Positions 16,611-25,290 of a stretch of DNA of 64,000 nt are shown here, in pieces. The notes beneath the pieces are model-generated. The model searched no databases. It saw only the letters and a list, made by a program, of their open reading frames with translations, and was not told the origin of the DNA. A program made the position numbers and the translations under genes. The stretch is from Pseudoxanthomonas sacheonensis (GTDB lineage Bacteria; Pseudomonadota; Gammaproteobacteria; Xanthomonadales; Xanthomonadaceae). The stretch's first letter is position 1. Each line of letters starts with the position of its first letter. The DNA lies in contig NZ_PDWS01000012.1 of assembly GCF_010093305.1 (NCBI RefSeq), forward strand, positions 62,001 to 126,000, given 5' to 3'.

Positions 16611-16933
16611 CCAGTGTCTCCCGACGGTTGAGTGAAAGTGCGCTAAACCCCAATGCTGGCGCACTTGATCTAATGAACGCGGCATAGTTCACCTGCCGGC
16701 CAAATCGGCTCAATAGCTGGTTTCCGCCATTGAAGAGGCCACCTCCTCATGTCCCAGAGATGTGCCTCCATCGAGTCCGGTCCACGCCAAAAGCAGCCTG
16801 CAAACCGAAAGTTGGTCATCCCCAGCCCATGACCTTCGACACCCTCAGTGCGGCGGCGGCAGGCGTAGAGTCCGCGCACGCCCCCGCGCAGGGGGTTTTT
16901 CCTTATCTATGCCCCTAGGGGCCGGAGTAGTCT
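16611..16933. other. Intergenic region with two GC hairpins upstream of the M13 gene
   Basis: These 323 bases between divergent genes carry no convincing gene. The right end holds CCCCC-GCGCA-GGGGG followed by TTTTT (16881-16900), which looks like an intrinsic terminator in the plus direction, and then a GCCCCTAGGGGC palindrome (16910-16921) close to the GTG start. With no plus-strand gene upstream, the hairpin may be an attenuator or end a small RNA. A 29-codon frame starting MTFDTLSAAAAG (from about 16829) overlaps the hairpin; its reality is unproven. Confidence 0.4.
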
Positions 16934-19039
16934 GTGACTCGTAAACCCCAGATCCTGTTGTTGTCCCTGGCCGTGAGCGTGGCCTTGGCCGCCTGCGGCA
17001 AGAAAGAAGAAGCCGCCACCCCGGCCGCCGGCACCACCCCGGCCACGACCACCGAACCGGTCGCGCTGAAGCTGGACGAATCCAAGCTGCCGCCGGTCAA
17101 CCGTTTCCTGGTCAGCGACCTGGATACCACCAAGAGCGCCTGCGCCGACTTTGGCGGCTATGCGAACGGCAAGTGGCTCGCCGCCAACGCCATCCCGGGC
17201 GACCGCACCAGCTGGGGTGCGTTCGAGATGCTGGATGAGCGCTCCACCGGCGTGCAGCACCAGTTGGCCGAGCAAGCCGCCGCCGACAAGAACGCCACCG
17301 GCGTGGAAAAGATCGTCGGCGACCTGTGGTCGACCGGCATGGACGAAGCCAAGGCCAACGCCCAGGGCATCGATCCGATCAAGGGCGAGCTGGCCGCCAT
17401 CGACGCCCTCAACGACAAGGACGCGATCGTCGCCTACATCCAGAGCAACGCAGCCAAGGGCCAGAACGGCCTGTTCGGCTTCGGCGCCGAAGCCGATTTC
17501 AAGAACTCCGCGGTCAACATGGCCTACGCCTCGCAAGGCGGCCTGGGCCTGCCGGACAAGGAGTACTACATCGCGGCCAGCAACAAGGACAAACTGCAGG
17601 CTTACGAGCGCCACATCGCCAAGGTGCTCGAGTTGTCCGGCGTAGCCGCGGCCGATGCGGCGGCCCAGGCCAAGACCGTGATCGCATTCGAAACGCGTCT
17701 GGCCAAGGCCTCCAAGTCCAGCGAAGAGCTGTCGCGCGACGTCTCGCTGTACTACAACCCGGTCACCCTGGCCGATGCCGACAAGCTGACCCCGAATTTC
17801 TCCTGGAGCAAATTCTTCGAATCGCAGGGCGTTGCGCCGCAGGAGAAGTTCTCGCTGGCCATTCCGGCTTTCCACCAGGAAGTCAGCAAGATGCTGGGCG
17901 ATACCGCGCCGGCGACGTGGCGCAACTACCTGCGCTTCCACGCCATCGACAGCGCCTCGCCGTACCTGAGCGACGCCTTCGCCAACGAGAACTTCGATTT
18001 CTACGCCAAGACCCTGCGCGGCCAGAAGGAAATCAAGCAACGCTGGAAGCGCGTGCTCGACACCATCGAAAGCCAGGCCGGCGAAGCGCTGGGCCAGATG
18101 TACGTCAAGGTCGCCTTCCCCGCCGAATCCAAGGCCAAGATGGAAACGCTGGTGGGCAATCTGCGCACCGCATTGAAGGCGCGCATCGAAAACCTGACCT
18201 GGATGAGCGACGAAACCAAGAAGAAGGCCATCGCCAAGTGGGAGACCTTCACGCCCAAGATCGGCTATCCCGACAAGTGGCGCGAATGGACCGGCCTGTC
18301 GACCAACCGCGACAGCTACCTGGGCAACGTGCTGGCTGCGCAGGAATTCAACTACAAGTGGAACCTGGGCAAGATCGGCAAGCCGGTGGACAAAACCGAA
18401 TGGGGCATGAGCCCGCAGACGGTCAACGCCTACTACAACCCGCTGCAGAACGAGATCGTGTTCCCCGCCGCCATCCTGCAGCCGCCGTTCTTCGACGCCA
18501 ACGCCACCGATGAAATGAACTACGGCGGCATCGGCGCGGTGATCGGCCACGAAATGACCCATGGTTACGACGATCAGGGCGCGCGCTTCGGGCCGACCGG
18601 CAATTTCGAGAACTGGTGGTCCGACGCCGACGCCAAGGGCTTTTCGGGCCTGACCGACAAACTCGTCAACCAGTTCAACGGTTACGACGCCGGCGGCACC
18701 AAGGTCAACGGCAAGCTGACTCTGGGCGAGAACATCGCCGACCTGGGCGGCATCGCCACGGCCTACGACGCGATGAAGAAGGCCACCGACGGCACCCCGG
18801 ATCCGAAAACCGACGGACTGACCCGCGATCAGCGCTTCTTCCTGAACTGGGCCACGGTGTGGCGCCGCAACTTCACCCCGGAAGAACTGACCGTGCGCCT
18901 GAAGACCGACCCGCATGCGCCGGCCAACTTCCGCGCCATCGGCGCCCCGTCCAACATGCCCGCGTTCGCCGCCGCGTTCTCGTGCAAGGCCGGCGACCCG
19001 ATGGTGCGTGCGGACGACCAGAAGGTCGTGATCTGGTAA
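16934..19039 (+). CDS. M13 family zinc metallopeptidase, lipoprotein, catalytically complete
   Basis: A 701-residue neprilysin/PepO-like endopeptidase from a GTG start (CGGAG eight bases upstream). A lipobox LAAC (C20) predicts outer-membrane or periplasmic lipidation. The M13 set is intact: NAYYNP substrate motif, HEMTH zinc motif (H539-H543), ENIADLGG (E599, D603) and the C-terminal DPHAP…R segment. It acts as a periplasmic oligopeptidase. A paralogue follows behind a terminator. Confidence 0.93.
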   Translation: MTRKPQILLLSLAVSVALAACGKKEEAATPAAGTTPATTTEPVALKLDESKLPPVNRFLVSDLDTTKSACADFGGYANGKWLAANAIPGDRTSWGAFEMLDERSTGVQHQLAEQAAADKNATGVEKIVGDLWSTGMDEAKANAQGIDPIKGELAAIDALNDKDAIVAYIQSNAAKGQNGLFGFGAEADFKNSAVNMAYASQGGLGLPDKEYYIAASNKDKLQAYERHIAKVLELSGVAAADAAAQAKTVIAFETRLAKASKSSEELSRDVSLYYNPVTLADADKLTPNFSWSKFFESQGVAPQEKFSLAIPAFHQEVSKMLGDTAPATWRNYLRFHAIDSASPYLSDAFANENFDFYAKTLRGQKEIKQRWKRVLDTIESQAGEALGQMYVKVAFPAESKAKMETLVGNLRTALKARIENLTWMSDETKKKAIAKWETFTPKIGYPDKWREWTGLSTNRDSYLGNVLAAQEFNYKWNLGKIGKPVDKTEWGMSPQTVNAYYNPLQNEIVFPAAILQPPFFDANATDEMNYGGIGAVIGHEMTHGYDDQGARFGPTGNFENWWSDADAKGFSGLTDKLVNQFNGYDAGGTKVNGKLTLGENIADLGGIATAYDAMKKATDGTPDPKTDGLTRDQRFFLNWATVWRRNFTPEELTVRLKTDPHAPANFRAIGAPSNMPAFAAAFSCKAGDPMVRADDQKVVIW

Positions 19040-19062
19040 GTCCATCGCTCCGCGCAAGACCC

Positions 19063-19094
19063 GAAGGCCCGGCTTAGTCCGGGCCTTCGTTTTT
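19063..19094 (+). terminator. Intrinsic terminator after the first M13 gene
   Basis: A GAAGGCCCGG/CCGGGCCTTC stem with a CTTAGT loop is followed by GTTTTTG, 23 bases after the stop at 19039. It separates the two M13 genes transcriptionally. Confidence 0.85.
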
Positions 19095-19127
19095 GCGGGG
19101 GCTGTTCATGGGTGCGGCCTCGGCGCT

Positions 19128-19136
19128 TGCTAGAAT
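19128..19136 (+). promoter_or_regulatory. Extended -10 promoter for the second M13 gene
   Basis: TGCTAGAAT is an extended -10 element (TGn before TAGAAT, five of six matches) about 30 bases before the ATG at 19166. The same TGCTAGAATC string occurs before the CNNM gene at 29641. No good -35 is visible, as expected for an extended -10. Confidence 0.55.
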
Positions 19137-19165
19137 CCCGGCACTCACCGACACGGAAATCCCTG

Positions 19166-21187
19166 ATGCAGCCACTGCGCGACGCCCTCAGCAAGCCCAC
19201 CCTGCTCGCCCTTGCCCTGATCCTGGCGCTCGGCGCCAACGAGGCCCAGGCCGCCAAGAAGAAGAAAGCGCCCAGGGCGCCGGCCGTGAGCGCCGAATGC
19301 ACCGACTTCTACGCCAGCGCCAACGCGGCCTGGCTCAAGGCCAACCCGCTGCCTGCCGGGACCGCCTCGCTGACCGCGCTGGGACAGTTGATCGAACGCA
19401 GCCAGCTGCAACAGCGCCAACTGCTGGATGCCTCCATGCAGTCGCCGCAGGGCAACGTGCAGAAGCTGCTGGGCGATTTCTGGGCCAGCGGCCTGGACGA
19501 AGCGGCCGTGGAAGCCGACGGCGCCAAGCCCATCGCTCCACTGCTGGACCGCATCAACGGCATCAAGAAGTCCAAGGACGTGCCGGCGGCAATCGCCGCG
19601 CTGCATCAGATCGGCATCCCGGTGGCCTTCAACTTCAGTCCGGATGTGGATCTGAAGGCACTGGACCGCCACATCGGCTATTTCTCGCAAGGCGGTCTGG
19701 GCCTGCCCGACCCGGCCTACTACACCCGCAGCGATGCGGAGACCCGCGAACTGCTGGGCCGCTACAAGAACTACGTGAAGCAGATCCTCGCCCTGACCGG
19801 AACCAAGGCCGACAAGCTGGATGCCGAAGCCAATGCCGTGATCGACCTGGAAACGCGCATCGCGCGCGCGTCCAAGCCGCTGCAGGACCTGCGCAATCCG
19901 CTTTCCAACTACCTGCCCACGCCCACCAAGGACCTGGGCAAGCGTTACCGCAACCTGCAACTGGATGCCTTCCTCAAGGCGCAGGGCGTCAGCGATGACA
20001 CAGTATCGATGGTCAACCCGGCATTGTTCGCCGAACTCAACACCCTGGTCGGCACGCTCAAGCCCGACCAATGGAAGACCTACCTGCGCTTCCAGGTCGG
20101 CAACGCCATGGCGCCCTACCTGGCCAAGTCTTACCGGGACGCCAGCTTTGAATTCCGCGGCCGCGTGTTGAAGGGAGAGGCGGCGCCCGCGCCGCGCTGG
20201 CAGCAGGTGTTGGAGGCCATCAACACAGCCGCCGGTCCGATGCTGGGCCGCGAGTACGCCGCCCGCTATCTGCCCGCCGCCAGCAAGAGCAAGGCCGAAG
20301 CGATCGCCCAGAACGTGCGCGACGCATTGGCCCGCGGCATCGAACGCAACGCATGGATGAGCGCATCGGCCAAGACCGAAGCCAAATCCAAGATCGATAA
20401 ATTGAAGATCGAGATCGGCACCCCGCGCCGCGACCTGGACTACAGTGTGCAGCCGATGGGCCGCGGCAGCTTCGGCGGCAATATCCTCATCGCTTCGACC
20501 TGGCGCCACCGCGAAGAGATGAAGCGGATCGGCAAGGGCAACGCGGACCGCCGCTGGGACGTGCTGCCGCAGCAACCGGCACTGGCCTACGATCTGGCGC
20601 AGAACCGTCTGATCGTGACGGCGGCGGTGTTGCAGCCTCCTGTATTCGATGTGAACCGCGGCGATTCGGCGCTGTTCGGATCCTACGGCGCGCTGGTCGG
20701 GCACGAGCTCAGCCGCGGCTTCGACGTCCGTGGCCGCATGGTCGACGCCGGCGGCGAACTGCGCGACTGGTGGACGCCCGCCGACGTGACCGCGTGGAAT
20801 GCGATCGGCGCGCGCGTGGCGGCGCAGTACAACGGCTATGCGTATCCGGACGTGGCCAATGGCAAGGTCAACGGCACCCTGACCCTGGACGAGAACCTGG
20901 CGGACCTGGCCGGCGTGGAACTGGCTTGGGACGCATTCACCAACGCTCAGCTTGCGCCGAATCTGGGCGCCAAGCAGACCCTGTTCCGCAGCTGGTCGGA
21001 ACTGTGGGCGCAGCGCATGTCGCCTACGGAAGCTGCGCAGCGCATCGCCACCGATGTGCATGCGCCCGGCCAATGGCGCAGCAACGGGCCGCTGGCCAAT
21101 CAGCTGGCGTTCGGCGAAACCTTCAGCTGCAAAGCCGGGCAGCCGATGCGCCGTAGCGAGGCGGAGCAGATCAAGATCTGGCGCTGA
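19166..21187 (+). CDS. M13 family paralogue with degenerate zinc motif (predicted pseudo-peptidase)
   Basis: A 673-residue protein with signal peptide (TLLALALILALGANEAQA) and full-length similarity in layout to the M13 protein upstream (GGLGLPDPAYYTRSD; DVHAP…R near the C-terminus). The zinc motif is HELSR (513-517) instead of HExxH, so the second histidine ligand is arginine; the substrate motif NAYYNP is LAYDLA, and ENxADxGG is ENLADLAG (E576, D580 kept). Peptidase activity is therefore doubtful. Being intact and full length, it is probably a maintained binding or chaperone-like paralogue (inference). Confidence 0.88.
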   Translation: MQPLRDALSKPTLLALALILALGANEAQAAKKKKAPRAPAVSAECTDFYASANAAWLKANPLPAGTASLTALGQLIERSQLQQRQLLDASMQSPQGNVQKLLGDFWASGLDEAAVEADGAKPIAPLLDRINGIKKSKDVPAAIAALHQIGIPVAFNFSPDVDLKALDRHIGYFSQGGLGLPDPAYYTRSDAETRELLGRYKNYVKQILALTGTKADKLDAEANAVIDLETRIARASKPLQDLRNPLSNYLPTPTKDLGKRYRNLQLDAFLKAQGVSDDTVSMVNPALFAELNTLVGTLKPDQWKTYLRFQVGNAMAPYLAKSYRDASFEFRGRVLKGEAAPAPRWQQVLEAINTAAGPMLGREYAARYLPAASKSKAEAIAQNVRDALARGIERNAWMSASAKTEAKSKIDKLKIEIGTPRRDLDYSVQPMGRGSFGGNILIASTWRHREEMKRIGKGNADRRWDVLPQQPALAYDLAQNRLIVTAAVLQPPVFDVNRGDSALFGSYGALVGHELSRGFDVRGRMVDAGGELRDWWTPADVTAWNAIGARVAAQYNGYAYPDVANGKVNGTLTLDENLADLAGVELAWDAFTNAQLAPNLGAKQTLFRSWSELWAQRMSPTEAAQRIATDVHAPGQWRSNGPLANQLAFGETFSCKAGQPMRRSEAEQIKIWR

Positions 21188-21208
21188 AGGATTGTCAATC
21201 GCACAAGG

Positions 21209-21239
21209 AAAAAGGCGCGGATATCCGCGCCTTTTTTTT
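21209..21239 (+). terminator. Strong intrinsic terminator after the second M13 gene
   Basis: A fully palindromic AAGGCGCGGATATCCGCGCCTT stem (written here in one strand, 21212-21232 region) is flanked by A on the left and eight T on the right, so it can work in both directions and also serve the convergent operon ending at 21259. Confidence 0.9.
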
Positions 21240-21258
21240 GCGCTTCGGTATACACCGG

Positions 21259-22275
21259 TCATCGATCCGGGAATGCTAGATGCAATGCCGGCAGCGATTC
21301 GAGGAAGTCCTGCGCATCGAAAGCCTCGCCGGGCGCGAGGACTCCGTTCGCTTTTCCGCGTCCATCGCCGATACGCTCCATCGCCTCCACCACCAATGGC
21401 GCGGTGACCGCATAGATATCGCGTCCTAGCGCCAACGCGCGACGCGTCTGACCGCCTCGGCGCACTCTGGTTTCGACCGCGAAGGTTTGCGAGGAACGTC
21501 CATGCGCATCGGCTGGCGCTGGCGGCGGCGTGTGCGGATCGCGCAGATCCTTGAGCGGAGCCAGGTTCATGTACGAATGCACCTCGGCGCTGCGCACATG
21601 GCGCGAGAGGGTGACGATTTCGGAAAACGGCAGCGCGATCATGTCCTGACTGCCGAATGGCTCCGGGAATGTCCATCGCCTCGATGGCGGCGGATCGGCC
21701 AGCGGCTCCAGCTTTCCGCCAGCGATCACCAGGCGGCGATAGTGGTTGCGCGCACCGGTCAAGCGGGTGCCGGCCGTGGGATGCCAACTGTCCAGTGCGA
21801 CCGCTATGTCTATGGCGTCCGCATCCGGCCAGTCGCCCAGCGCAGCGGTCGCCAGCAGATCGGCCAGGCCGCCGTAGAACGCCATCGCGGGAATGACGGT
21901 CACTGCCGCTGCCTTCGCCGCACCGGAAAAGCGATCGAAGACATCCAGAACGGCCTGTTGCTCTGCGCTCACATCCAGATAGTGGATGCGCGCACGCAAT
22001 GCGGCTTCGATCATCGGCGCCGCTGAGTCCAGGAAGGGTCCGGCGCAATTGATGACTCCCATCGCACCAGCGAGCGCTCGATCCAGCGAAGCCGGGTCTT
22101 CGACCGATGCCAGTCGTCTTTCCAGACCGGGAAACGCGTCGCCCAAAGCGGCCAGCTTGCCCGCATCGCGGCCGGACAGGACCGGAATCCAACCGCGCTC
22201 AAGCAACTCCGCGACGACGAAACGTCCGGTATGCCCATATGCGCCGTACACCACGACAGTACGATCAGTGCTCAT
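21259..22275 (-). CDS. Saccharopine-dehydrogenase-like NAD(P)-binding protein
   Basis: A 338-residue protein with an N-terminal Rossmann motif VVVYGAYGHTGRFVVAELL (residues 7-25) and the segment MGVINCAGPFLDSA, typical of the saccharopine dehydrogenase / trans-acting enoyl reductase superfamily. Substrate is unknown; a reductase acting on a lipid or polyketide-like acyl chain is one possibility. Its start overlaps the stop of the upstream hydrolase (ATGA, 22272-22275). It is the last gene of the run starting at 24324. Confidence 0.8.
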   Translation of the reverse strand: MSTDRTVVVYGAYGHTGRFVVAELLERGWIPVLSGRDAGKLAALGDAFPGLERRLASVEDPASLDRALAGAMGVINCAGPFLDSAAPMIEAALRARIHYLDVSAEQQAVLDVFDRFSGAAKAAAVTVIPAMAFYGGLADLLATAALGDWPDADAIDIAVALDSWHPTAGTRLTGARNHYRRLVIAGGKLEPLADPPPSRRWTFPEPFGSQDMIALPFSEIVTLSRHVRSAEVHSYMNLAPLKDLRDPHTPPPAPADAHGRSSQTFAVETRVRRGGQTRRALALGRDIYAVTAPLVVEAMERIGDGRGKANGVLAPGEAFDAQDFLESLPALHLAFPDR

Positions 22276-23276
22276 CGCGAACCTCTTCCGTTAGTGGGTA
22301 TCCAAGCGTTCCATAACCGTTGCGCCTCCTCGGCGATCACATCCGGACGCTCTTCCGGCCAGAATAGTTTGCTGCCTTTGAGCAACCTTACCCCGCGCGA
22401 ATGGCCGAATTCATGGTCTAGCCGCCTGGGACTCTTCGTCGAGAAAATCGTGTCGCCCATACCCCAGACGATTCGCGTCGGCACCCTGCAACGCCTGAGT
22501 TCCGGGCCGATGCCGGCCAGCGCGTTGCGTTCCAGCGCGACGGCATAGGCATGCGCGTTGTCGGTACGCTGCTGCGTACTGAGCAGCGGTCCGAAATAGG
22601 TATCGATCGCCTCATCGGTGGGTTGTGCGGGGTCGGCATAACACATGCCGCCGATGCCCTCGGACGAACGCGCCAGCGCTCTGTCGGCATGCCACCGGCC
22701 AAGCCATTCGTCCACGAACCTGCCTTCCTTGGCCAATTGAATGACCGGCAGCAGCGCAGGCGGCGGGCTGTCGTGCTCGGTGTCGCAGTTGGTCAGCAAC
22801 AGCGTGCGCACGTGGTCGCGGTGCCGCGCCGCCAGCAGTTGCGCGACCGCGCCGCCGCTGTCGTTGGCGACCACATCTACGCTGGACACCGACAACGCAT
22901 CCAGCAAGGCCAGCAGCATGTCGACCTGGGCTTCCGGCGTGCAACTCTGGCCCTCGGCTACCTGCGTGTAGCCCATGCCGAGGAAATCCGGCGCTATACA
23001 GCGCCGGTACGGCGACAGCCGATCCAGAGCTCCGCGCCACTGGAAGCCGTTGAGCGGAAATCCGTGCAGAAACAAGGCGGCCGGCCCGGAGCCGCGTTCG
23101 ACATAAGCGATGCTCCCGAACCGGGTCGCCACATAGCGTCGCGCACCATGGAAGGCGGCCGCGTCCAATGCGGCGCCTCCCGGCGCGACCTCACCGGCCA
23201 TTCGCGAGGCGCATCCGGCCAGCATGCCCGAAGCAATCATCCCGGCGGATGCGGCAAGGAAGCTTCTCCGATCCAT
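22272..23276 (-). CDS. Tat-exported lipoprotein alpha/beta hydrolase with Asp nucleophile
   Basis: A 334-residue protein starting MDRRSFLAASAGMIASGMLA, a twin-arginine (RRSFL) signal ending in an LAGC lipobox. The hydrolase fold shows the oxyanion loop LFLHGFPLNGFQW and nucleophile elbow ANDSGG, where the nucleophile is Asp, as in haloalkane dehalogenases and epoxide hydrolases. The region where the catalytic His normally lies reads GSKLFWPEERPD, with Lys instead. It is paralogous to the next gene upstream (23279-24187) and separated from it by two bases. Confidence 0.82.
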   Translation of the reverse strand: MDRRSFLAASAGMIASGMLAGCASRMAGEVAPGGAALDAAAFHGARRYVATRFGSIAYVERGSGPAALFLHGFPLNGFQWRGALDRLSPYRRCIAPDFLGMGYTQVAEGQSCTPEAQVDMLLALLDALSVSSVDVVANDSGGAVAQLLAARHRDHVRTLLLTNCDTEHDSPPPALLPVIQLAKEGRFVDEWLGRWHADRALARSSEGIGGMCYADPAQPTDEAIDTYFGPLLSTQQRTDNAHAYAVALERNALAGIGPELRRCRVPTRIVWGMGDTIFSTKSPRRLDHEFGHSRGVRLLKGSKLFWPEERPDVIAEEAQRLWNAWIPTNGRGSR

Positions 23277-23278
23277 GT

Positions 23279-24187
23279 TCAAGCTTCCCTTGCCAGTGGT
23301 TCGCGCAGATCCGTCTGCGATGCCGGATTCGCGTCCCAGTGCGCGCGCACGTCCCGATTGAAATCCAGCCAGCGCTCTTCGGGAAAGAAGATGCGCGCAC
23401 CCTCGAATTCCACCCGCCATTGCGTTCCGGGAATGGCTTGCGCCAGCCAGTGCGACCACTCCACGGGGAAGTAGATGTCGTCGGTGCCCCAGGCGATGAA
23501 GGTCGGCGCCCGTACCTGCCGCAGCTTGTCTTCGATAGCGAGCGTATGACGGCAATCGAATGCGTTGACGAAGCGCTCCAGATCGCGCGTCCGTTGCGGC
23601 GAGGCCAGGAACGGCCGCAGATAGGTTTCGATGGTGTCGTCGGACACCTGTTCCGGATGTTCGTACGCCGGGCCGAGCGCCTGTTCGGAGCGGTACACCG
23701 CCTTGTCGTCGAGCATCGCCTTGAGCGTGTCCGCAAGCCCGCCCGCCGCCACCATCTCCACGAACGGCTTGAAGGCATCGGGTGGCCAGTTGTCGTGGGC
23801 ATCGCAATTGCTCAGCACCAGGCTGCGCAGGCGCGACGGATACAGGGCCGCGAAGATCTGGCAGATGCCGCCGCCGCTGTCGTTGCCGACAAGGTCGACC
23901 TGGTCGATGCCCAGCGCGTCCAGGAACTGCGCCAGCATGTGCGCATTAGCGGTCACCGAGACGTCCTGGCCAGCATCGATCTCGGTATGGCCGTGGGCAA
24001 GCAGATCCGGCGCGATGCAGCGGCGGACATCGCTCAGTTCCGCCAGTTGGTGGCGCCACAGGTAGCCGTTGAGCAACACGCCATGTACGAACAGGGCCAC
24101 CGGACCGCGGCCCTGTTCGACATAACTGATGCGTCCGGAGGGCGTGACGGCCGACTTGCGTGCCTTGAAATAGCTCTTGCCGTCCAT
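23279..24187 (-). CDS. Cytosolic alpha/beta hydrolase with Asp nucleophile
   Basis: A 302-residue protein with the oxyanion loop LFVHGVLLNGYLW, nucleophile elbow GNDSGGG (Asp) and C-terminal GARIFFPEERWLDF. It is clearly related to the lipoprotein hydrolase downstream but has no signal peptide, so the pair would act on the two sides of the inner membrane. Haloalkane dehalogenase or epoxide hydrolase relatives are the closest functional group; the histidine of the triad is not at its usual place. Its start overlaps the stop of the Cys-rich mini-gene (TGATG). Confidence 0.82.
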   Translation of the reverse strand: MDGKSYFKARKSAVTPSGRISYVEQGRGPVALFVHGVLLNGYLWRHQLAELSDVRRCIAPDLLAHGHTEIDAGQDVSVTANAHMLAQFLDALGIDQVDLVGNDSGGGICQIFAALYPSRLRSLVLSNCDAHDNWPPDAFKPFVEMVAAGGLADTLKAMLDDKAVYRSEQALGPAYEHPEQVSDDTIETYLRPFLASPQRTRDLERFVNAFDCRHTLAIEDKLRQVRAPTFIAWGTDDIYFPVEWSHWLAQAIPGTQWRVEFEGARIFFPEERWLDFNRDVRAHWDANPASQTDLREPLAREA

Positions 24188-24324
24188 CACTCCGGCACTC
24201 CGGCGTCGCGCAGCTTCTCGGCGCATTCCTCGCAGCACACCTCGACGGCGCGGCCGCCGATGGTGACGGTGATGGCATTCTCGTCCAGCTCGCAATCGCA
24301 AGCAGCACAGGTTTTCTCGCTCAT
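24187..24324 (-). CDS. 45-residue Cys-rich putative metal-binding protein
   Basis: MSEKTCAACDCELDENAITV begins the product, followed by a second cluster VCCEECAEKL. CxxCxC plus CCxxC is the layout of a small zinc-ribbon or TRASH-like metal-binding module. The start has a strong GGAGAG. It is the first gene of the AraC-adjacent run and overlaps the next gene by one base. A metallochaperone or regulatory role is possible but not shown. Confidence 0.75.
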   Translation of the reverse strand: MSEKTCAACDCELDENAITVTIGGRAVEVCCEECAEKLRDAGVPE

Positions 24325-24453
24325 GACACTCTCCAATGCACGCCCGCCAATCGGGCATGCGTAGGAGACCATCGGGGCGCAAAGCGGGCTGTCGAAATCT
24401 TTAGCTGTTTACCGGCGGCAGCGGATTCGCCGATCCGTCGGCCAACGGGGCGC

Positions 24454-25290
24454 CTAGGCGCTCTTGGTGGAGGCCGCGTGTTTGAACTCGGTCGGCGAGC
24501 GGCCGTAGGCCTGCTTGAACGCGGCGGCGAAGTGGCTGTGGCTGGAAAAACCCAGGTCTTGCGCCAGGGTCGACATGTCTTCGTAGTCCATGACCCGGTC
24601 CAGCGCGCGCGCCAGGCGCAGGCGCAGGTGGTAGCGGTACAGCGGCACGCCTTCGACCTGCTGGAAGGCCTGGGTCAGGTAAACCGCGGAGCCGCCGATC
24701 TCGGCGGCGATTTCGGCAAGGCTCCAGCGCCGGGTCAGGTCGCTCGCCAGCAGCACCTTGGCCCTGTCGACCAGCCGTTGCCGCGCGTGCGTTGCTCCGG
24801 TGGAACGCGTCGTGCGCGGCCCCAGGCTGCGGCAGACCAGGGTCAGCGCCAGGCTCTCGGCTTCCAACGGTTCGATGCTGCCCTTGCTCAGGCTGTGCCG
24901 CAGCAAAGCGACCAGCGCCTGCGCGCGTGGATCGATGCGCAGCGATTGCCCGCGGAATCCGAATTCGTCGCCCTTGGCGGCCAATGCGACCGGCGCGAGT
25001 TCGCGCAGCAGCGGCTGCGATACCGCCAGCACCAGACTGTCGTCGCCGCCGGTCACCGGATGACTGACCTGATAACCCTCGCCGGCGTTGAAGAACAACA
25101 CATGGTTGGCGTCGGCCACCGACTGGTCGCTGCCGACATGGCGCATGTAGACGCCGCGGTAGGGAAACACCAGATGGGTCGCAGCAGCGCATTCCTCCGC
25201 GCTGCGATGGCGGCAGACGCCCGAGCAATGCACGTCCTTCACCGCGACTGTGCCGGTGTCGAGCAGGCCATTGATCTCGAAATCGGGCAT
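24454..25290 (-). CDS. AraC-family transcriptional regulator
   Basis: A 278-residue protein: an N-terminal cupin-like sensing part (about 1-160; with CSGVCRHRSAEECAAA, unusually Cys-rich) and a C-terminal AraC double helix-turn-helix (about 180-275; WSLAEIAAEIGGSAVYLTQA and LGFSSHSHFAAAFKQAYG). It lies 129 bases upstream of the four-gene run 24324-21259 in the same direction and is the likely activator. The Cys/His cluster in the sensor domain would suit a metal or redox signal (inference). Confidence 0.88.
   Translation of the reverse strand: MPDFEINGLLDTGTVAVKDVHCSGVCRHRSAEECAAATHLVFPYRGVYMRHVGSDQSVADANHVLFFNAGEGYQVSHPVTGGDDSLVLAVSQPLLRELAPVALAAKGDEFGFRGQSLRIDPRAQALVALLRHSLSKGSIEPLEAESLALTLVCRSLGPRTTRSTGATHARQRLVDRAKVLLASDLTRRWSLAEIAAEIGGSAVYLTQAFQQVEGVPLYRYHLRLRLARALDRVMDYEDMSTLAQDLGFSSHSHFAAAFKQAYGRSPTEFKHAASTKSA

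Noticed and set aside
16670-16879. 69-codon minus-strand frame upstream of the low-GC gene
   Set aside because: No ribosome site, low-complexity composition and it overlaps the hairpin region; not supported as a gene.
16907-19057. 716-codon minus-strand open frame opposite the first M13 gene
   Set aside because: The plus strand has lipobox, HEMTH and ENIAD motifs; the reverse frame has none.
19145-22192. 1015-codon minus-strand open frame across the second M13 gene
   Set aside because: It spans a promoter, a real M13 gene, a terminator and part of the reductase-like gene in the wrong frame; its sequence shows no domain.
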